A DNA stretch of 64,000 nucleotides from Halomonas sp. 'Soap Lake #6' (GCF_003031405.1 NZ_CP020469.1:62001-126000); one strand, 5' to 3'. Counted from the stretch's first letter, positions 26,447 to 36,089 are shown. Notes: a model not told the origin generated them from the letters alone. Numbers and translations are program-made.

Positions 26447-27093
26447 CGCTAGGATGGTTGGAGTAGTAGTTGGATAGCTCATTGGATAGCTCATTGGATA
26501 GCTCATTGGATAGCTCATTGGATAGCTAAATAGTATCTGGATAACTGGATGGGGGAATAGTTGGTTAGCTAAATGGTTCTTAAGGTAAATGGTCAGTTGG
26601 CTTAATAGTTGCGTGCTAAAAATAATTAGACGAGGAGGGAGGTTAGATACTGAAATTAGGTACTGCAAAGATCGGGATGCTAGAAATAGGTGGATACTTT
26701 ATAAAACAGTGGCTTACTTATCTCGTTGTGGGGTCGGTGGCGCTTTTTCGAATGCAGGGGGCTGTTAAGCCACCTGCCTTACAATATTCATCAATGTTGG
26801 TCTGGGTAGGCTATTTAATCAGAAATTATTAATTAATTAGTGAGAGGAGTAGTCCGTGCCAATTTTTAAAATTGGCATTAAGCTTTTGTTTATTATAATA
26901 ATATTTGATGTCTTTTAAGTTACGGTATTTCTACAGAGAATGGTTTCGTAGTCTTATGCTAAAAATCATGTTGCGCTGCACAAAAAGCACTGCTAGCTTT
27001 GGAGGTAGCAAAGGCCAAGACCTCACTACAACCGCCTCTTAGGCAAATTGAATTGCTAGCACTACCAGCTAGCACTCTCAGGGAGACTACCTA
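26447..27093. other. 647 bp AT-rich intergenic region before the phasin gene
   Basis: It holds the 12 bp tandem repeat at 26470-26529, a perfect inverted repeat at 26857-26877 (TGCCAATTTT, one base, AAAATTGGCA) and the phasin leader. I see no coding sequence. The inverted repeat could be a transcription terminator or an operator; it is not followed by a T run. Confidence 0.6.
26470..26529. repeat. Five 12 bp tandem repeats after the GST gene
   Basis: The unit TTGGATAGCTCA occurs five times in a row starting at 26470, 26482, 26494, 26506 and 26518, the last diverging at its end. The array begins 24 bases after the GST stop codon. Near-identity of units means recent expansion. Confidence 0.95.
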
Positions 27094-27450
27094 ATGAATA
27101 AGACTGTCGAAAAAACTAACCAACAGATTGAATCCACATTCATAACGCCAATGCGTTCCTATACGCTGTCGGCGCTTGACTACTATGAGCTGCTCTTCAG
27201 TGCTCAGTTAGATGCTGCGCGTGCTTACTCGGATATGACCATTGCCCAGGCGCGCACCTGGTTGGACGTTAAAGATGCAGAGGGCTTCAAAAAAGCGATG
27301 GAAAGCCAGCAGAAAACCATGTCTGACCTGTTGGAGCGCATGAAAGGTGACTCAGAGAAAGTAACCTCAATCAGCCAAAGTTTTATGAAAGATAGCCAGA
27401 AGATGGCTGAAGAAGGCACCAAGAAAGCGCTGGAAACTGCTAAGCAGTAA
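27094..27450 (+). CDS. Phasin family protein
   Basis: The 118-residue, mostly helical protein matches the phasin family, whose members coat polyhydroxyalkanoate granules and control their size. The N-terminal SALDYYELLFSAQLDAARAYSDM helix and the Lys/Glu-rich C-terminal helix, likely coiled coil, support this. A GGGAG ribosome site precedes ATG. No PHA synthase lies in the window. A terminator follows. Confidence 0.85.
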   Translation: MNKTVEKTNQQIESTFITPMRSYTLSALDYYELLFSAQLDAARAYSDMTIAQARTWLDVKDAEGFKKAMESQQKTMSDLLERMKGDSEKVTSISQSFMKDSQKMAEEGTKKALETAKQ

Positions 27451-27474
27451 GTCACCGCTGCTATTAAACGTTAG

Positions 27475-27507
27475 AATGCCGTGCCCTTATCAGGCGCGGC
27501 ATTTTTC
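27475..27507 (+). terminator. Rho-independent terminator after the phasin gene
   Basis: AATGCCGTGCC and GGCGCGGCATT form an imperfect stem around TTATCA (or similar), followed by TTTTTC. It lies 25 bases after the phasin stop. Confidence 0.85.
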
Positions 27508-27566
27508 ATTGTATTGCTTCAAGGGCTGTATGTAGGGTGTTTGCTGAAAAGTGGCTGTTTCAAGTG

Positions 27567-28106
27567 CTATGGTTGCTCGGCCCGCACGCTTAGCCGGAAG
27601 CGGGCAATCCGGATAATTTGTTCAATTGCGGCATCTCGCTCCTGCATTAAGTCGTTATGCAAGCGAGCTTCAAACGCTGCCAAAATAGCGTGTCTATCCA
27701 ATCCCTTTACGGCGATAACAAACGGGAAGCCGAATTTCTCTTTATAAGCAGCGTTGAGCTGTTCAAAGCGAGAAAACTCTTCAGGTGTGCACTGATCTAA
27801 ACCGGCACCTGCCTGCTCCCGGCTAGAGTCCTGGGTAAGCTCACCTGCCAGTGCCGCTTTACCGGCCAGGTCTGGGTGCGCTTGAATCACTGCAATTTGT
27901 TGCTCAGGCGTCGCCTGTTGCAGCATCCGCCCCATTAGGTCGGCAAGGGCATCAGGAGTGTTATGTACCTCACTCAACCCTTCGTTCCACGCGGCTTTTG
28001 CCACCCATGGTGAGTGTTCAAAAATATCGCCGTAATGGTGGATAAAGCTTTCAAGACTGCATGTGCTTGGCGCAGGCGCAATAGTGGGTAATGGCGAGGT
28101 AGGCAC
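27567..28106 (-). CDS. uraD: 2-oxo-4-hydroxy-4-carboxy-5-ureidoimidazoline (OHCU) decarboxylase
   Basis: UraD decarboxylates OHCU to S-allantoin, the last step of urate oxidation. The 179-residue protein shows the family pattern with HSPWVAKAAW near the N-terminus, AHPDLAGK and FGFPFVIAVKG; His in AHPDL is part of the catalytic set. A GTG start at 28106 has TTGGAGAG six bases upstream. It is divergent from uraH-puuD, the enzymes that make its substrate. Confidence 0.95.
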   Translation of the reverse strand: MPTSPLPTIAPAPSTCSLESFIHHYGDIFEHSPWVAKAAWNEGLSEVHNTPDALADLMGRMLQQATPEQQIAVIQAHPDLAGKAALAGELTQDSSREQAGAGLDQCTPEEFSRFEQLNAAYKEKFGFPFVIAVKGLDRHAILAAFEARLHNDLMQERDAAIEQIIRIARFRLSVRAEQP

Positions 28107-28146
28107 GAAAACTCTCCAAGCGTTCTATGATGAAATGACCGTATAG

Positions 28147-28205
28147 AATAAATAGTAGCCATGGAAATAGTAGTCATGGAAATAGTAGTCATGGAAATAG
28201 TAGCA
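28147..28205. repeat. 15 bp tandem repeat between uraD and uraH
   Basis: ATGGAAATAGTAGTC occurs three times (28161, 28176, 28191), the third ending GCA, and a partial copy precedes it from 28147. The array fills part of the 168 bp divergent promoter region of uraD and uraH, so copy number may change promoter spacing. Confidence 0.9.
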
Positions 28206-28274
28206 ACGTTACCCTTTGACCGATAGGTCAATCTGGGCAAATGGTCGTAACAACTAATTTTAATAGGAGTGGCT

Positions 28275-28628
28275 ATGGGACGCTTAACCACCCACGTACT
28301 GGATACTGCACAAGGGCAGCCTGGCAAGGGGGTTGTGATTGAGGTATTTCGTCTTTCAGGCGCTACCCGAGAACACTTGGGTAGAGTGATGACCAATCAC
28401 GATGGCCGCTGCGATGCGCCTATTCTTGAAGGTGATGCATTTACAGCGGGTGAGTACGAGTTAGTGTTCCATGCTGGTGATTATTTGCGTGCCCAGGGTA
28501 TCGATGCTGAAGAGCCGCGTTTTTTGGACGTGATACCGCTACGCTTTGGCGTCGCTGACGCCAGCCAGCACTATCATGTGCCGTTACTGCTTTCGCCCTA
28601 TGGGTACTCAACTTATCGCGGCAGTTAA
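28275..28628 (+). CDS. uraH: 5-hydroxyisourate hydrolase (transthyretin-like)
   Basis: UraH opens 5-hydroxyisourate to OHCU. The 117-residue protein starts [17 protein letters not shown], with the catalytic His in [21 protein letters not shown] near the end, and the diagnostic C-terminal tetrapeptide YRGS. ATG 28275 has AGGAG five bases before. puuD follows after 11 bp. Confidence 0.97.
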   Translation: MGRLTTHVLDTAQGQPGKGVVIEVFRLSGATREHLGRVMTNHDGRCDAPILEGDAFTAGEYELVFHAGDYLRAQGIDAEEPRFLDVIPLRFGVADASQHYHVPLLLSPYGYSTYRGS

Positions 28629-28639
28629 GAGGGCTCAGC

Positions 28640-29842
28640 ATGCAAGCGTATACCATTGATTTTGTTAATTTGCTGCTGCGCTGGCTGCATGTGATTGCGG
28701 CTATTGCCTGGATCGGTGAGTCGATCTACTTTGTCATGCTGGACAACAGTCTGCGCACACCCAAATCTTCAGAAGACCGCGAGAAGGGCGTGTTTGGCGA
28801 GATGTGGTCGGTACATGGTGGTGGTTTCTACCATAATCAGAAGTACGCTACAGCCCCTGCTAAGTTGCCCAACGAGCTGCACTGGTCGTTTTGGAAAGCC
28901 TATACCACCTGGCTCTCTGGCTTTGCGTTGTTTGTTATTTTGTACATGGTTAATCCCGGCTTCTACTTGGTAAATCCCAATAGCTCCTGGCAGTGGGCCG
29001 CTAATATGAGTGGCTGGCAGGCGAATTTGCTGGCGCTGGCCTTCTTACTGGGCGGCTGGGTGGTGTACAACGAACTGTGTAAGCGTATTAGCCCCAATAT
29101 GGAGCGCGATGGTCTACTCAGCGTAGCTGTTGCCGTCATGATGGTGGTGGTTGCCTATCTCAGCACGCAAATGTTCACCGGGCGTGCGGCCTTTTTGCTT
29201 ACCGGCGCGGTGATGGCAACGGCAATGTCGGCGAACGTCTTCTTCTGGATTATTCCCGGCCAGCGCCGCATGGTGAAAGCCATGAAGGCGGGAGAAGCCC
29301 CCAACCCTTTGGATGGCAAGCGCGGTAAACAGCGCTCTGTGCATAACACTTACTTTACGCTGCCAGTTGTCTTGCTGATGGTAAGTAATCACTACTCTTT
29401 TATCTACTCCCACGAGCGTGCATGGATAGCAATGGTGCTGTTCATCTTTGCTGGTGCTTTAATTCGGCAGTTCTTTGTATTGATGCATGCGGGCAAAACC
29501 CAGCCCGCGTATCCCGCCTTTGGGGTTGGGCTTATTTTATTGGCATTTGGGGTGACGGCACCCACTGCTACCTTGCCGAGCGGTGAGGGGGTAGCGGGAC
29601 AGCCAGACCAGGCACAAATTACCCAATTAATGGAGCAGCACTGTGTGCAGTGCCATGCTCGCAACCCTGCGCATGCCGGTTTTTCAGCGCCACCTGCAGG
29701 CTTCGCCTTGGATAATTGGGACGAAATTCTGGGCCATAAAGCACAAATTCAACGAGTCGTGGCTAGTCGCTATATGCCACTGGGTAACATGACAAATATG
29801 AGCGATGAAGAGCGCGATGTCATTGCCGCTTGGGAGGAGTGA
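28640..29842 (+). CDS. puuD: Membrane-bound urate oxidase PuuD with cytochrome c domain
   Basis: PuuD oxidises urate to 5-hydroxyisourate and feeds electrons to the respiratory chain instead of releasing peroxide. The 400-residue protein has an N-terminal eight-helix DUF989-type membrane domain and a C-terminal cytochrome c domain with CVQCH at about 335-339. Family length and build fit. With uraH and uraD it completes urate to S-allantoin. Confidence 0.95.
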   Translation: MQAYTIDFVNLLLRWLHVIAAIAWIGESIYFVMLDNSLRTPKSSEDREKGVFGEMWSVHGGGFYHNQKYATAPAKLPNELHWSFWKAYTTWLSGFALFVILYMVNPGFYLVNPNSSWQWAANMSGWQANLLALAFLLGGWVVYNELCKRISPNMERDGLLSVAVAVMMVVVAYLSTQMFTGRAAFLLTGAVMATAMSANVFFWIIPGQRRMVKAMKAGEAPNPLDGKRGKQRSVHNTYFTLPVVLLMVSNHYSFIYSHERAWIAMVLFIFAGALIRQFFVLMHAGKTQPAYPAFGVGLILLAFGVTAPTATLPSGEGVAGQPDQAQITQLMEQHCVQCHARNPAHAGFSAPPAGFALDNWDEILGHKAQIQRVVASRYMPLGNMTNMSDEERDVIAAWEE

Positions 29843-30204
29843 TTAAAGCGGCCTGTAATCGGAGGTGCGCCATTTGCTGAATGATGTGCTGCATTGCGCA
29901 CCGTTTTGTATTGAGGCGCTTCCGGCTTGCACCTTTGCAATGCGATAAGGTGCCGAGGCTGTTTATTACTGCTGTAAATAGGCGTGGAATTTAATTTCTA
30001 CTGATTAAATTTATCGAGAAGCAATTCAAGCGCTAAGCCCTTCGTGTATACGATAACAATATATTTTGTATATTAATTTTTTCTACAGCGAACTTTATTT
30101 TTATTGCTGGTGCATCTTTTGGCACCTCCCTTGCATTGTTTATTAGCAGCTTAGGCATTACTGGCTTTGTATTCTTGCTAAATAAACAGTAGGGGACAGG
30201 TAAA
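29843..30204 (+). other. 362 bp intergenic region with a possible gene remnant
   Basis: After puuD a long-range hairpin (GGTGCGC 29864-29870 with GCGCACC 29896-29902) followed by GTTTTG may be a weak terminator. At 30037-30192 an open frame on the plus strand without a normal start codon codes for a hydrophobic peptide ending FISSLGITGFVFLLNKQ, which looks like the last membrane helix of a lost permease or a very small membrane protein. A GTATAC-centred sequence, GTGTATACGA, lies at 30044-30053. Confidence 0.4.
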
Positions 30205-31842
30205 ATGGTATACAAAAAAATGGTGACGGCCCTTCGCCACCTGCGTCAAGCCAAGCGTGTTGCTCTGGTGTCGGTAGGTGTGGCGCTTTTCTCCACACCG
30301 GCTATGTCAGAAGAGCAAGTGTTGCGTATAGCGATGACAGCCTCTGATATTCCGCTTACGACAGGGCAGCCTGACAGCGGTTTTGAGGGCTACCGTTTTC
30401 TCGGCTATACCATCTACGATGCATTGATCAATTGGGATATGTCCTCTGCTGAGGAGGTGAGTGGCCTGACCCCTGGGCTGGCTGAATCCTGGGAGGTAGA
30501 TGCTGAAGATAGCCGGATCTGGACCTTCCATTTACGCGAAGGCGTTACTTTCCATGATGGCAGTGAATGGAATGCCGATGGGGCCATTTGGAACCTGGAT
30601 AAGATTTACGATGAAGACTCAGAGCAGTTTGATGCCCGCCAAGCAGGCAACGTACGTGGTCGCATCCCTTCCATGGATAGCTATGAAAAAGTAGACGACT
30701 ACACCATCCAGTTTACCACCAGCGAGCCCGATGCCTGGTTTCCCTACCAGCTCTCCTTTCTACTCTTTTCCAGTCCCGCCCAGTGGGAAGCCTTGGGTGG
30801 TGACTGGGATGCTTTCGCCAGTGCACCTTCTGGTACCGGCCCCTTCAAGCTAACACGTTTGGTCCCGCGTGAGCGTGCCGTGCTGGAACCCAACTTGGAG
30901 TATTGGGATGAAGAGCGTGTGCCGCGCTTATCACGAATTGAACTGATTCCTATGCCTGAGTCCAGTTCGCGTACCTCAGCGCTGCTGTCTGATCAGGTGG
31001 ATTGGATTGAGTCTCCAGCGCCTGATGCTATTCCCCGTATGCAATCTCAAGGCATGGAGATCACCAGTAACCCCTATCCACATACCTGGCCTTATCAGTT
31101 CTCGATGCAGGAAGGCAGCCCATGGCTTGATATTAATGTGCGCAAAGCAGCCAATCTCGCTGTAGACCGTGAAGGACTGGAAGCAATGTTAGGCGGCTTA
31201 ATGGTGCCTGCCGTGGGCATTGTGGCCCCTGACCACCCCTGGTACGGCGAGCCAACCTTCGAAACCCGGTATGACCCTGAAGAAGCACGTCGCTTATTGG
31301 CGGAAAGTGGCTTCAGCCCTGAGAATCCCGTGGAGATTAAGGTGTTAATTTCCACCTCTGGTTCAGGCCAAATGCAGCCACTGGCAATGAATGAATATAT
31401 TCAACAGAACCTTGCTGAAGTAGGCATTGCGCTGGACTTTGAGGTACTTGACTGGGAATCACTGTTTCCAAATTGGCGGCGCGGAGCGGGGGATGCCAGC
31501 AGCCGAGGCGCCCATGCCACCAACATTACCTTCGCATGGCTAGACCCTTTCTCTGCTTTCTACCGCTTTATGCACTCAAGCATGGCGCCGCCTAACGGAT
31601 TCAACTGGGGGTATATGAATGACCCCGAGTATGACCGCTTGTTAGACGAGGCGAGGGTGACCTTTGACCAAACTGAGCAAGACGCCATCTTGGCTGAGTT
31701 CCATGCCCGCATGGTGGATGACGCTGCTTGGCTTTGGGTAGCCCATGATGTTGGCCCGCGTGCAATGCAGTCACGTGTTAAAGGCTTCGTCCAGGCTAAA
31801 AACTGGTTCCAGGATCTGACTCCCGTTTATATCGAGGAGTAA
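30205..31842 (+). CDS. ABC transporter substrate-binding protein, family 5 (peptide/opine type)
   Basis: The 545-residue protein has a Sec signal peptide (cleavage near residue 36, ...TPAMSEEQ) and the SBP family 5 pattern (SWEVDAEDSRIWTFHLREGVTFHDG). It is the periplasmic receptor of the ABC importer coded by the next four genes. Family 5 receptors bind dipeptides, opines, nickel chelates or similar; here the neighbouring urate genes make a purine-derived ureide possible, but that is inference. A good ribosome site (AGGGGACAGG) precedes ATG. Confidence 0.9.
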   Translation: MVYKKMVTALRHLRQAKRVALVSVGVALFSTPAMSEEQVLRIAMTASDIPLTTGQPDSGFEGYRFLGYTIYDALINWDMSSAEEVSGLTPGLAESWEVDAEDSRIWTFHLREGVTFHDGSEWNADGAIWNLDKIYDEDSEQFDARQAGNVRGRIPSMDSYEKVDDYTIQFTTSEPDAWFPYQLSFLLFSSPAQWEALGGDWDAFASAPSGTGPFKLTRLVPRERAVLEPNLEYWDEERVPRLSRIELIPMPESSSRTSALLSDQVDWIESPAPDAIPRMQSQGMEITSNPYPHTWPYQFSMQEGSPWLDINVRKAANLAVDREGLEAMLGGLMVPAVGIVAPDHPWYGEPTFETRYDPEEARRLLAESGFSPENPVEIKVLISTSGSGQMQPLAMNEYIQQNLAEVGIALDFEVLDWESLFPNWRRGAGDASSRGAHATNITFAWLDPFSAFYRFMHSSMAPPNGFNWGYMNDPEYDRLLDEARVTFDQTEQDAILAEFHARMVDDAAWLWVAHDVGPRAMQSRVKGFVQAKNWFQDLTPVYIEE

Positions 31843-31885
31843 GTCATGCCAGCGGAGTGGCTATCGATGCCACTCCGCTCATGAC
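31843..31885 (+). promoter_or_regulatory. Very stable hairpin between binding-protein and permease genes
   Basis: GTCATG-CC-AGCGGAGTGGC pairs with GCCACTCCGCT-CATGAC around a seven-base loop: an 11 bp perfect stem extended by six more pairs after a small bulge. It begins at the stop of the receptor gene and ends one base before the AGGAGG of the permease. Such hairpins protect upstream mRNA and explain excess receptor over permease in ABC operons. Confidence 0.85.
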
Positions 31886-31896
31886 CAGGAGGCATG

Positions 31897-32850
31897 ATGA
31901 GTAGCTACTTCCTCAAGCGAATTCTGTATGTCATTCCGATCACTTTGGCGGTGAGTTTCTTCTGCTTCTCGTTAGTGCATTTATCGCCAGGTGATCCTAT
32001 GGACGCCGTTGTCTCCCCCGATGCGCCCAGTGAAGTAGTGGCGATGGTGCAGCGAGCCTACGGCTTTGACCGCCCACTGCCTGAGCAGTTTGGGCTGTGG
32101 GTAAGCCGTGCAGTGCAAGGTGACCTGGGGATGTCGGCAGCCAATGGCAGGGCGGTGACAACAGAAGTGTTCGGCGCACTAAAAAATACCCTGCTACTCG
32201 CCATTGCTGCGTCACTGATTGGCTTTTCACTGGGCTGCACATTTGGAGCATTAGCAGGCTATTACCAGGGGTCTTTGCTTGACCGTATCGTCACAGGCTT
32301 TGCCGTGGGCGGCGTGAGTGTGCCGCACTACTGGCTGGGTATGCTGCTGGTAATTATCTTTTCGGTTGAACTGAACTGGCTGCCTTCCTCTGGTGCAGGG
32401 CCGGGTAGCTCAAGAGACTGGAATTTTGAGTGGGCTTACCTGCGCCATTTGATACTGCCAGCGGTAACGCTGTCTGTGATTCCCATGGGGGTGGTGACCC
32501 GTACTGTACGTGCCATGGTCGCGGACATCCTGGCCCATGAGTTTGTTGAAGCACTGCGTGCTAAAGGCTTGGCTGAACGGCGCATCTTTCTACATGTAAT
32601 CAAGAACGTGGCGCCCACTGCGTTAGCCGTCATGGGGCTGCAATTAGGCTATTTACTCGGTAGTTCCATTTTAGTTGAGACCGTTTTCTCTTGGCCAGGC
32701 ACGGGCTTACTGCTCAATAACGCTATTTTTCAGCGCGACCTGCCAATTCTACAGGGCACTATTTTAATACTGGCGCTGTTTTTTGTAGCACTCAACTTAA
32801 TGGTCGACCTCGTCCAAGCGCGCCTTGATCCACGTATCCAGCGCGGCTGA
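31897..32850 (+). CDS. ABC transporter permease, DppB type
   Basis: The 317-residue inner-membrane protein starts MSSYFLKRILYVIPITLAVSFFCF, as DppB/OppB-type permeases do, has six membrane segments and the EAA loop (EALRAKGLAERRIFLHVIKN) that docks the ATPases. I prefer the second of two adjacent ATGs (31897) because AGGAGG lies four bases before it. Confidence 0.92.
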   Translation: MSSYFLKRILYVIPITLAVSFFCFSLVHLSPGDPMDAVVSPDAPSEVVAMVQRAYGFDRPLPEQFGLWVSRAVQGDLGMSAANGRAVTTEVFGALKNTLLLAIAASLIGFSLGCTFGALAGYYQGSLLDRIVTGFAVGGVSVPHYWLGMLLVIIFSVELNWLPSSGAGPGSSRDWNFEWAYLRHLILPAVTLSVIPMGVVTRTVRAMVADILAHEFVEALRAKGLAERRIFLHVIKNVAPTALAVMGLQLGYLLGSSILVETVFSWPGTGLLLNNAIFQRDLPILQGTILILALFFVALNLMVDLVQARLDPRIQRG

Positions 32851-32868
32851 GCTGGCAAGGAGAATTTC

Positions 32869-33765
32869 ATGGCAACGACTTCTCTTGAAGTTTCGTCGAA
32901 GGTAGAAGCAGCGCCAGTAACCGCGAGCCGGGGTTACTGGGGGCCTGTGTTTAGGCGCTTGCGTCGAGACCCCGTGGCAGTGGCAGCAGGGCTTATTCTA
33001 CTTTGTATACTTGCAATGGCACTGTTCGCACCGTGGCTGGCACCCGTGGATCCCTACAAAACCAGCATGATGACCCGCCTACGACCCATCGGCACTTCAG
33101 GGCATTGGCTAGGTACCGATGAGTTAGGCCGCGACATACTTTCCCGACTGATTTATGGGGCTCGTTTATCGTTACTCATCGGTGTAATGCCGGTCGTTAA
33201 CGCCTTTATTATCGGCAGTGCTATCGGCATTGTGGCAGGGTTTGTTGGGGGTAAAACCAATACTGTGTTCATGCGCATTATTGATGTTTTTTATGCCTTC
33301 CCGGCAGTGTTGCTAGCCATTGCCCTGGCGGGCGCGTTAGGTGCAGGCATCATCAACTCGCTGTTCTCTCTAACGGTGGTTTTTATACCGCCTATTGCAC
33401 GGGTGGCTGAAAGCGTTACTACGCAAATACGCAGCGCAGATTACATTGAAGCCGCAAGGGCCAGCGGGGCAGGTAGCTTAAAGATTATCCGCTGCCATGT
33501 GCTGGGTAACGTGTTAAGCCCGATTTTTGTTTATGCCACGTCGCTTATCAGTGTCAGCATGATTTTGGCCTCCGGGCTCTCCTTCCTTGGTTTAGGTGCC
33601 CGGCCGCCAATGCCCGAGTGGGGGCTAATGCTTAATACCTTACGTGACGCTATTTACGTTAACCCTTGGGTGACGGTCCTTCCGGGCGTCATGATTTTTA
33701 CCGTATCTATCTGCTTCAACACCCTAAGCGACGGGCTGCGCTCTGCCATGGATGTTAAATTATGA
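32869..33765 (+). CDS. ABC transporter permease, DppC type
   Basis: The 298-residue partner permease has the N-terminal OppC_N helix (LRRDPVAVAAGLILLCILAM, near 31-50), GTDELGRDILSRLIYGAR and an EAA loop (EAARASGAGSLKIIRCHVLGN). It forms the membrane channel with the DppB-type protein. Its stop overlaps the next start (ATGA). Confidence 0.93.
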   Translation: MATTSLEVSSKVEAAPVTASRGYWGPVFRRLRRDPVAVAAGLILLCILAMALFAPWLAPVDPYKTSMMTRLRPIGTSGHWLGTDELGRDILSRLIYGARLSLLIGVMPVVNAFIIGSAIGIVAGFVGGKTNTVFMRIIDVFYAFPAVLLAIALAGALGAGIINSLFSLTVVFIPPIARVAESVTTQIRSADYIEAARASGAGSLKIIRCHVLGNVLSPIFVYATSLISVSMILASGLSFLGLGARPPMPEWGLMLNTLRDAIYVNPWVTVLPGVMIFTVSICFNTLSDGLRSAMDVKL

Positions 33766-34883
33766 ATGTTGATAACACATCACGTCATCCTTCTGTGTCC
33801 TTGCACACGGCATTAGATAGCCGGGACCGAGGAGGCGCCGCTCAGCCGCTACTCAGTGTCAGGTCACTGCGTAAGCACTTTATTATTAAAAAAGACTTTT
33901 TTGGTCGCCCCGTGAGCCAAGTCCATGCAGTTGATGGCGTTGATTTTGATGTATTAAAAGGTGAAACCCTAGGCATTGTAGGTGAATCCGGATGTGGTAA
34001 ATCAACCACTGCGCGGCTGTTAATGCAGCTACTAATCCCCGATGCGGGCGAAGTGGTTTTTGATGGTGATCCAGTGGGTAAGGCCGGTGGCCTATCGCTG
34101 CGTGAAATGCGTCGGCAAGTGCAGATGGTCTTTCAGAACTCCTACGCCTCGCTCAATCCGCGTATGAGTGTTGAAGAGTCCATTGCATTTGGTCCACAGG
34201 TGCATGGCCTGGGTAGGAAGGAGGCCAATGCAAGGGCGCGGAAGTTACTTGATCAAGTTGGCCTGTTGCCTGATCAGTTCGCAGGCCGTTATCCCCATGA
34301 GCTTTCTGGTGGGCAGCGTCAGCGGGTCAATATTGCTCGCGCCTTAGCGCTTGAACCACGGCTATTGATTCTTGATGAAGCGGTATCAGCGCTGGATAAA
34401 TCAGTAGAGGCGCAAGTCCTCAACTTATTAATCGACCTTAAGCAAGAGTACGGTCTGACCTACCTGTTTATTTCCCACGACCTTAACGTGGTGCGCTATA
34501 TCAGCGACCGGGTCATGGTGATGTACTTAGGGCGAGTGGCTGAAATGGGCGAGAGTGAGTCACTCTATAATGCGCCTGCTCACCCCTATACCCGCGCCTT
34601 AATGTCGGCAATGCCCTCCATGGATCCTGATAATCGCACCCAAGCGGCACCTCTCGCCGGCGACCCTCCCAATCCGATTGATTTACCCCCAGGCTGCCGG
34701 TTTTGCCCGCGTTGTAGCATGGCGGTGGATGCTTGCGGTGAAGAAGAGCCCGAATTAGCACCGCTATTAGCACCACTAAACGGTATACAGACGCGGCACC
34801 TCCAGCACCGTTCAGCTTGCTGGCGGGCAGCCGAGGTACAGGCATTAGCAGACACGCCTATTTCTGAGGAGGTTGCGCTATGA
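33762..34883 (+). CDS. ABC transporter ATP-binding protein, DppF type
   Basis: The 373-residue ATPase has Walker A GESGCGKST, Q loop VFQNSYASLNPR, signature LSGGQRQRVNIARAL, Walker B LLILDEAVS and the switch His in ISHDLN, followed by the oligopeptide C-terminal domain with cysteines (CRFCPRC) seen in this subfamily. Walker B reads DEAVSALD, as is normal here. It overlaps both neighbours by four bases. Confidence 0.93.
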   Translation: MNVDNTSRHPSVSLHTALDSRDRGGAAQPLLSVRSLRKHFIIKKDFFGRPVSQVHAVDGVDFDVLKGETLGIVGESGCGKSTTARLLMQLLIPDAGEVVFDGDPVGKAGGLSLREMRRQVQMVFQNSYASLNPRMSVEESIAFGPQVHGLGRKEANARARKLLDQVGLLPDQFAGRYPHELSGGQRQRVNIARALALEPRLLILDEAVSALDKSVEAQVLNLLIDLKQEYGLTYLFISHDLNVVRYISDRVMVMYLGRVAEMGESESLYNAPAHPYTRALMSAMPSMDPDNRTQAAPLAGDPPNPIDLPPGCRFCPRCSMAVDACGEEEPELAPLLAPLNGIQTRHLQHRSACWRAAEVQALADTPISEEVAL

Positions 34884-35908
34884 CGGCCCCTAGTCCTGTG
34901 GATTACCAGACCATTCCTGAGCAGGCCCAGCGAGCTGTTGCCCCTAAAAGCGAACAGTTAGTGGACGTGCAAAATTTGAAAGTTCACTTTCGCTCTCCTG
35001 GCCGCTGCGTGCAGGCCGTGAATGGCGTCGATCTCACCCTTGCCAAGGGCGAAGTATTAACGATTCTAGGCGAAAGCGGCTCTGGTAAAAGCGTAACGTT
35101 ACGTGCGCTGATGCGGCTGTTACCTGATCGCAGAACCTCCATCGAAGGACATATAAAGGTCGCCGGAAAAGATATATTGGCGATGTCGCGGCGGGAGCTT
35201 TCAGCTTATCGGGGCTTTACTACCTCAATGATTTTTCAGGAGCCCATGCTAGCGTTTGATCCTGTCTTTCGTATCGGTGATCAAATCGCTGAGACCGTAT
35301 GCCGCCATGAAGGTGTCAGCCACTCTGAAGGCTTGGCGAGGGCGCTGGAGCTATTTGAGCTGGTGCGTATTCCGTCAGCGAAACGGCGCTTATCCAACTA
35401 TCCGCATGAAATGTCGGGCGGTATGAGCCAGCGGGCTATGATTGCTCTGGCACTATCATGCCGGCCGCGTTTGTTATTAGCCGATGAGCCTACGACCGCG
35501 CTGGATGCCACCGTGCAAATTCAGATATTACTGCTGCTGCGTGATTTGCAGCGCGAGCTAGGTATGTCGGTTATTTTTGTTACCCACGATATGGGTGTCG
35601 CCAACGAGATATCCGACCGCATCGCGGTGATGTACGCAGGCCGGGTAGTGGAAACCGGCAGTGTCGATGAAATTATTCGCGCACCGCGCCACCCCTACAC
35701 CGTAGGGCTAATGCAATCCCGCGCCTCTGGCGAGCTAAAAGGGGAGCGTCTCAGTGCTATTCCAGGCTCACCACCGGATATGGCCTTTCCACCCCAAGGC
35801 TGCGCCTTCGCGCCACGCTGCTCGCAGGCAACCGAAGAGTGCCAGCAACATGTGCCTCCCGCCAAAGTGCTTGGCCAGCAACACTGGGCAGCCTGTTGGA
35901 AGTTGTAA
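34880..35908 (+). CDS. ABC transporter ATP-binding protein, DppD type
   Basis: The 342-residue ATPase pairs with the preceding one. It has Walker [22 protein letters not shown], signature [15 protein letters not shown], Walker [13 protein letters not shown] and the switch His in THDMGV, then the C-terminal domain with [11 protein letters not shown]. It ends the five-gene operon; order is receptor, B, C, F, D. Confidence 0.93.
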   Translation: MTAPSPVDYQTIPEQAQRAVAPKSEQLVDVQNLKVHFRSPGRCVQAVNGVDLTLAKGEVLTILGESGSGKSVTLRALMRLLPDRRTSIEGHIKVAGKDILAMSRRELSAYRGFTTSMIFQEPMLAFDPVFRIGDQIAETVCRHEGVSHSEGLARALELFELVRIPSAKRRLSNYPHEMSGGMSQRAMIALALSCRPRLLLADEPTTALDATVQIQILLLLRDLQRELGMSVIFVTHDMGVANEISDRIAVMYAGRVVETGSVDEIIRAPRHPYTVGLMQSRASGELKGERLSAIPGSPPDMAFPPQGCAFAPRCSQATEECQQHVPPAKVLGQQHWAACWKL

Positions 35909-35954
35909 GGCGTGTTGAAAATCGTAAAGCCACCAACATAAATCTGTTGATAGC

Positions 35955-36089
35955 ATGCGAAATGAGGTGACCGAGGGCAAAGTACCGAATACTCACTCTT
36001 GGGTATTCACCTCAAATCAAAAGGACGGCGAGAGAATCGCTAAACTGCCTATTCCAGGCATTCTGGAAGTTGGGGATATCATCTCTTAA
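35955..36089 (+). other. Possible 44-residue open frame, uncertain
   Basis: An ATG at 35955 opens 44 codons, with composition like a real protein (THSWVFTSNQKDGERIAKLP then IPGILEVGDIIS). No ribosome site is seen and I do not recognise it. It could be the remnant of an older gene in the patch between the ABC operon and the accessory genes. Confidence 0.2.

Noticed and set aside
26470..26529. Direct repeats as a CRISPR array
   Set aside because: Units are 12 bp, contiguous and without spacers; no cas genes are present. The same holds for the other tandem arrays.
26441..26668. Minus-strand frame coding SYPM repeats
   Set aside because: It exists only because the 12 bp tandem repeat is a multiple of three; there is no start signal or homologous protein pattern.
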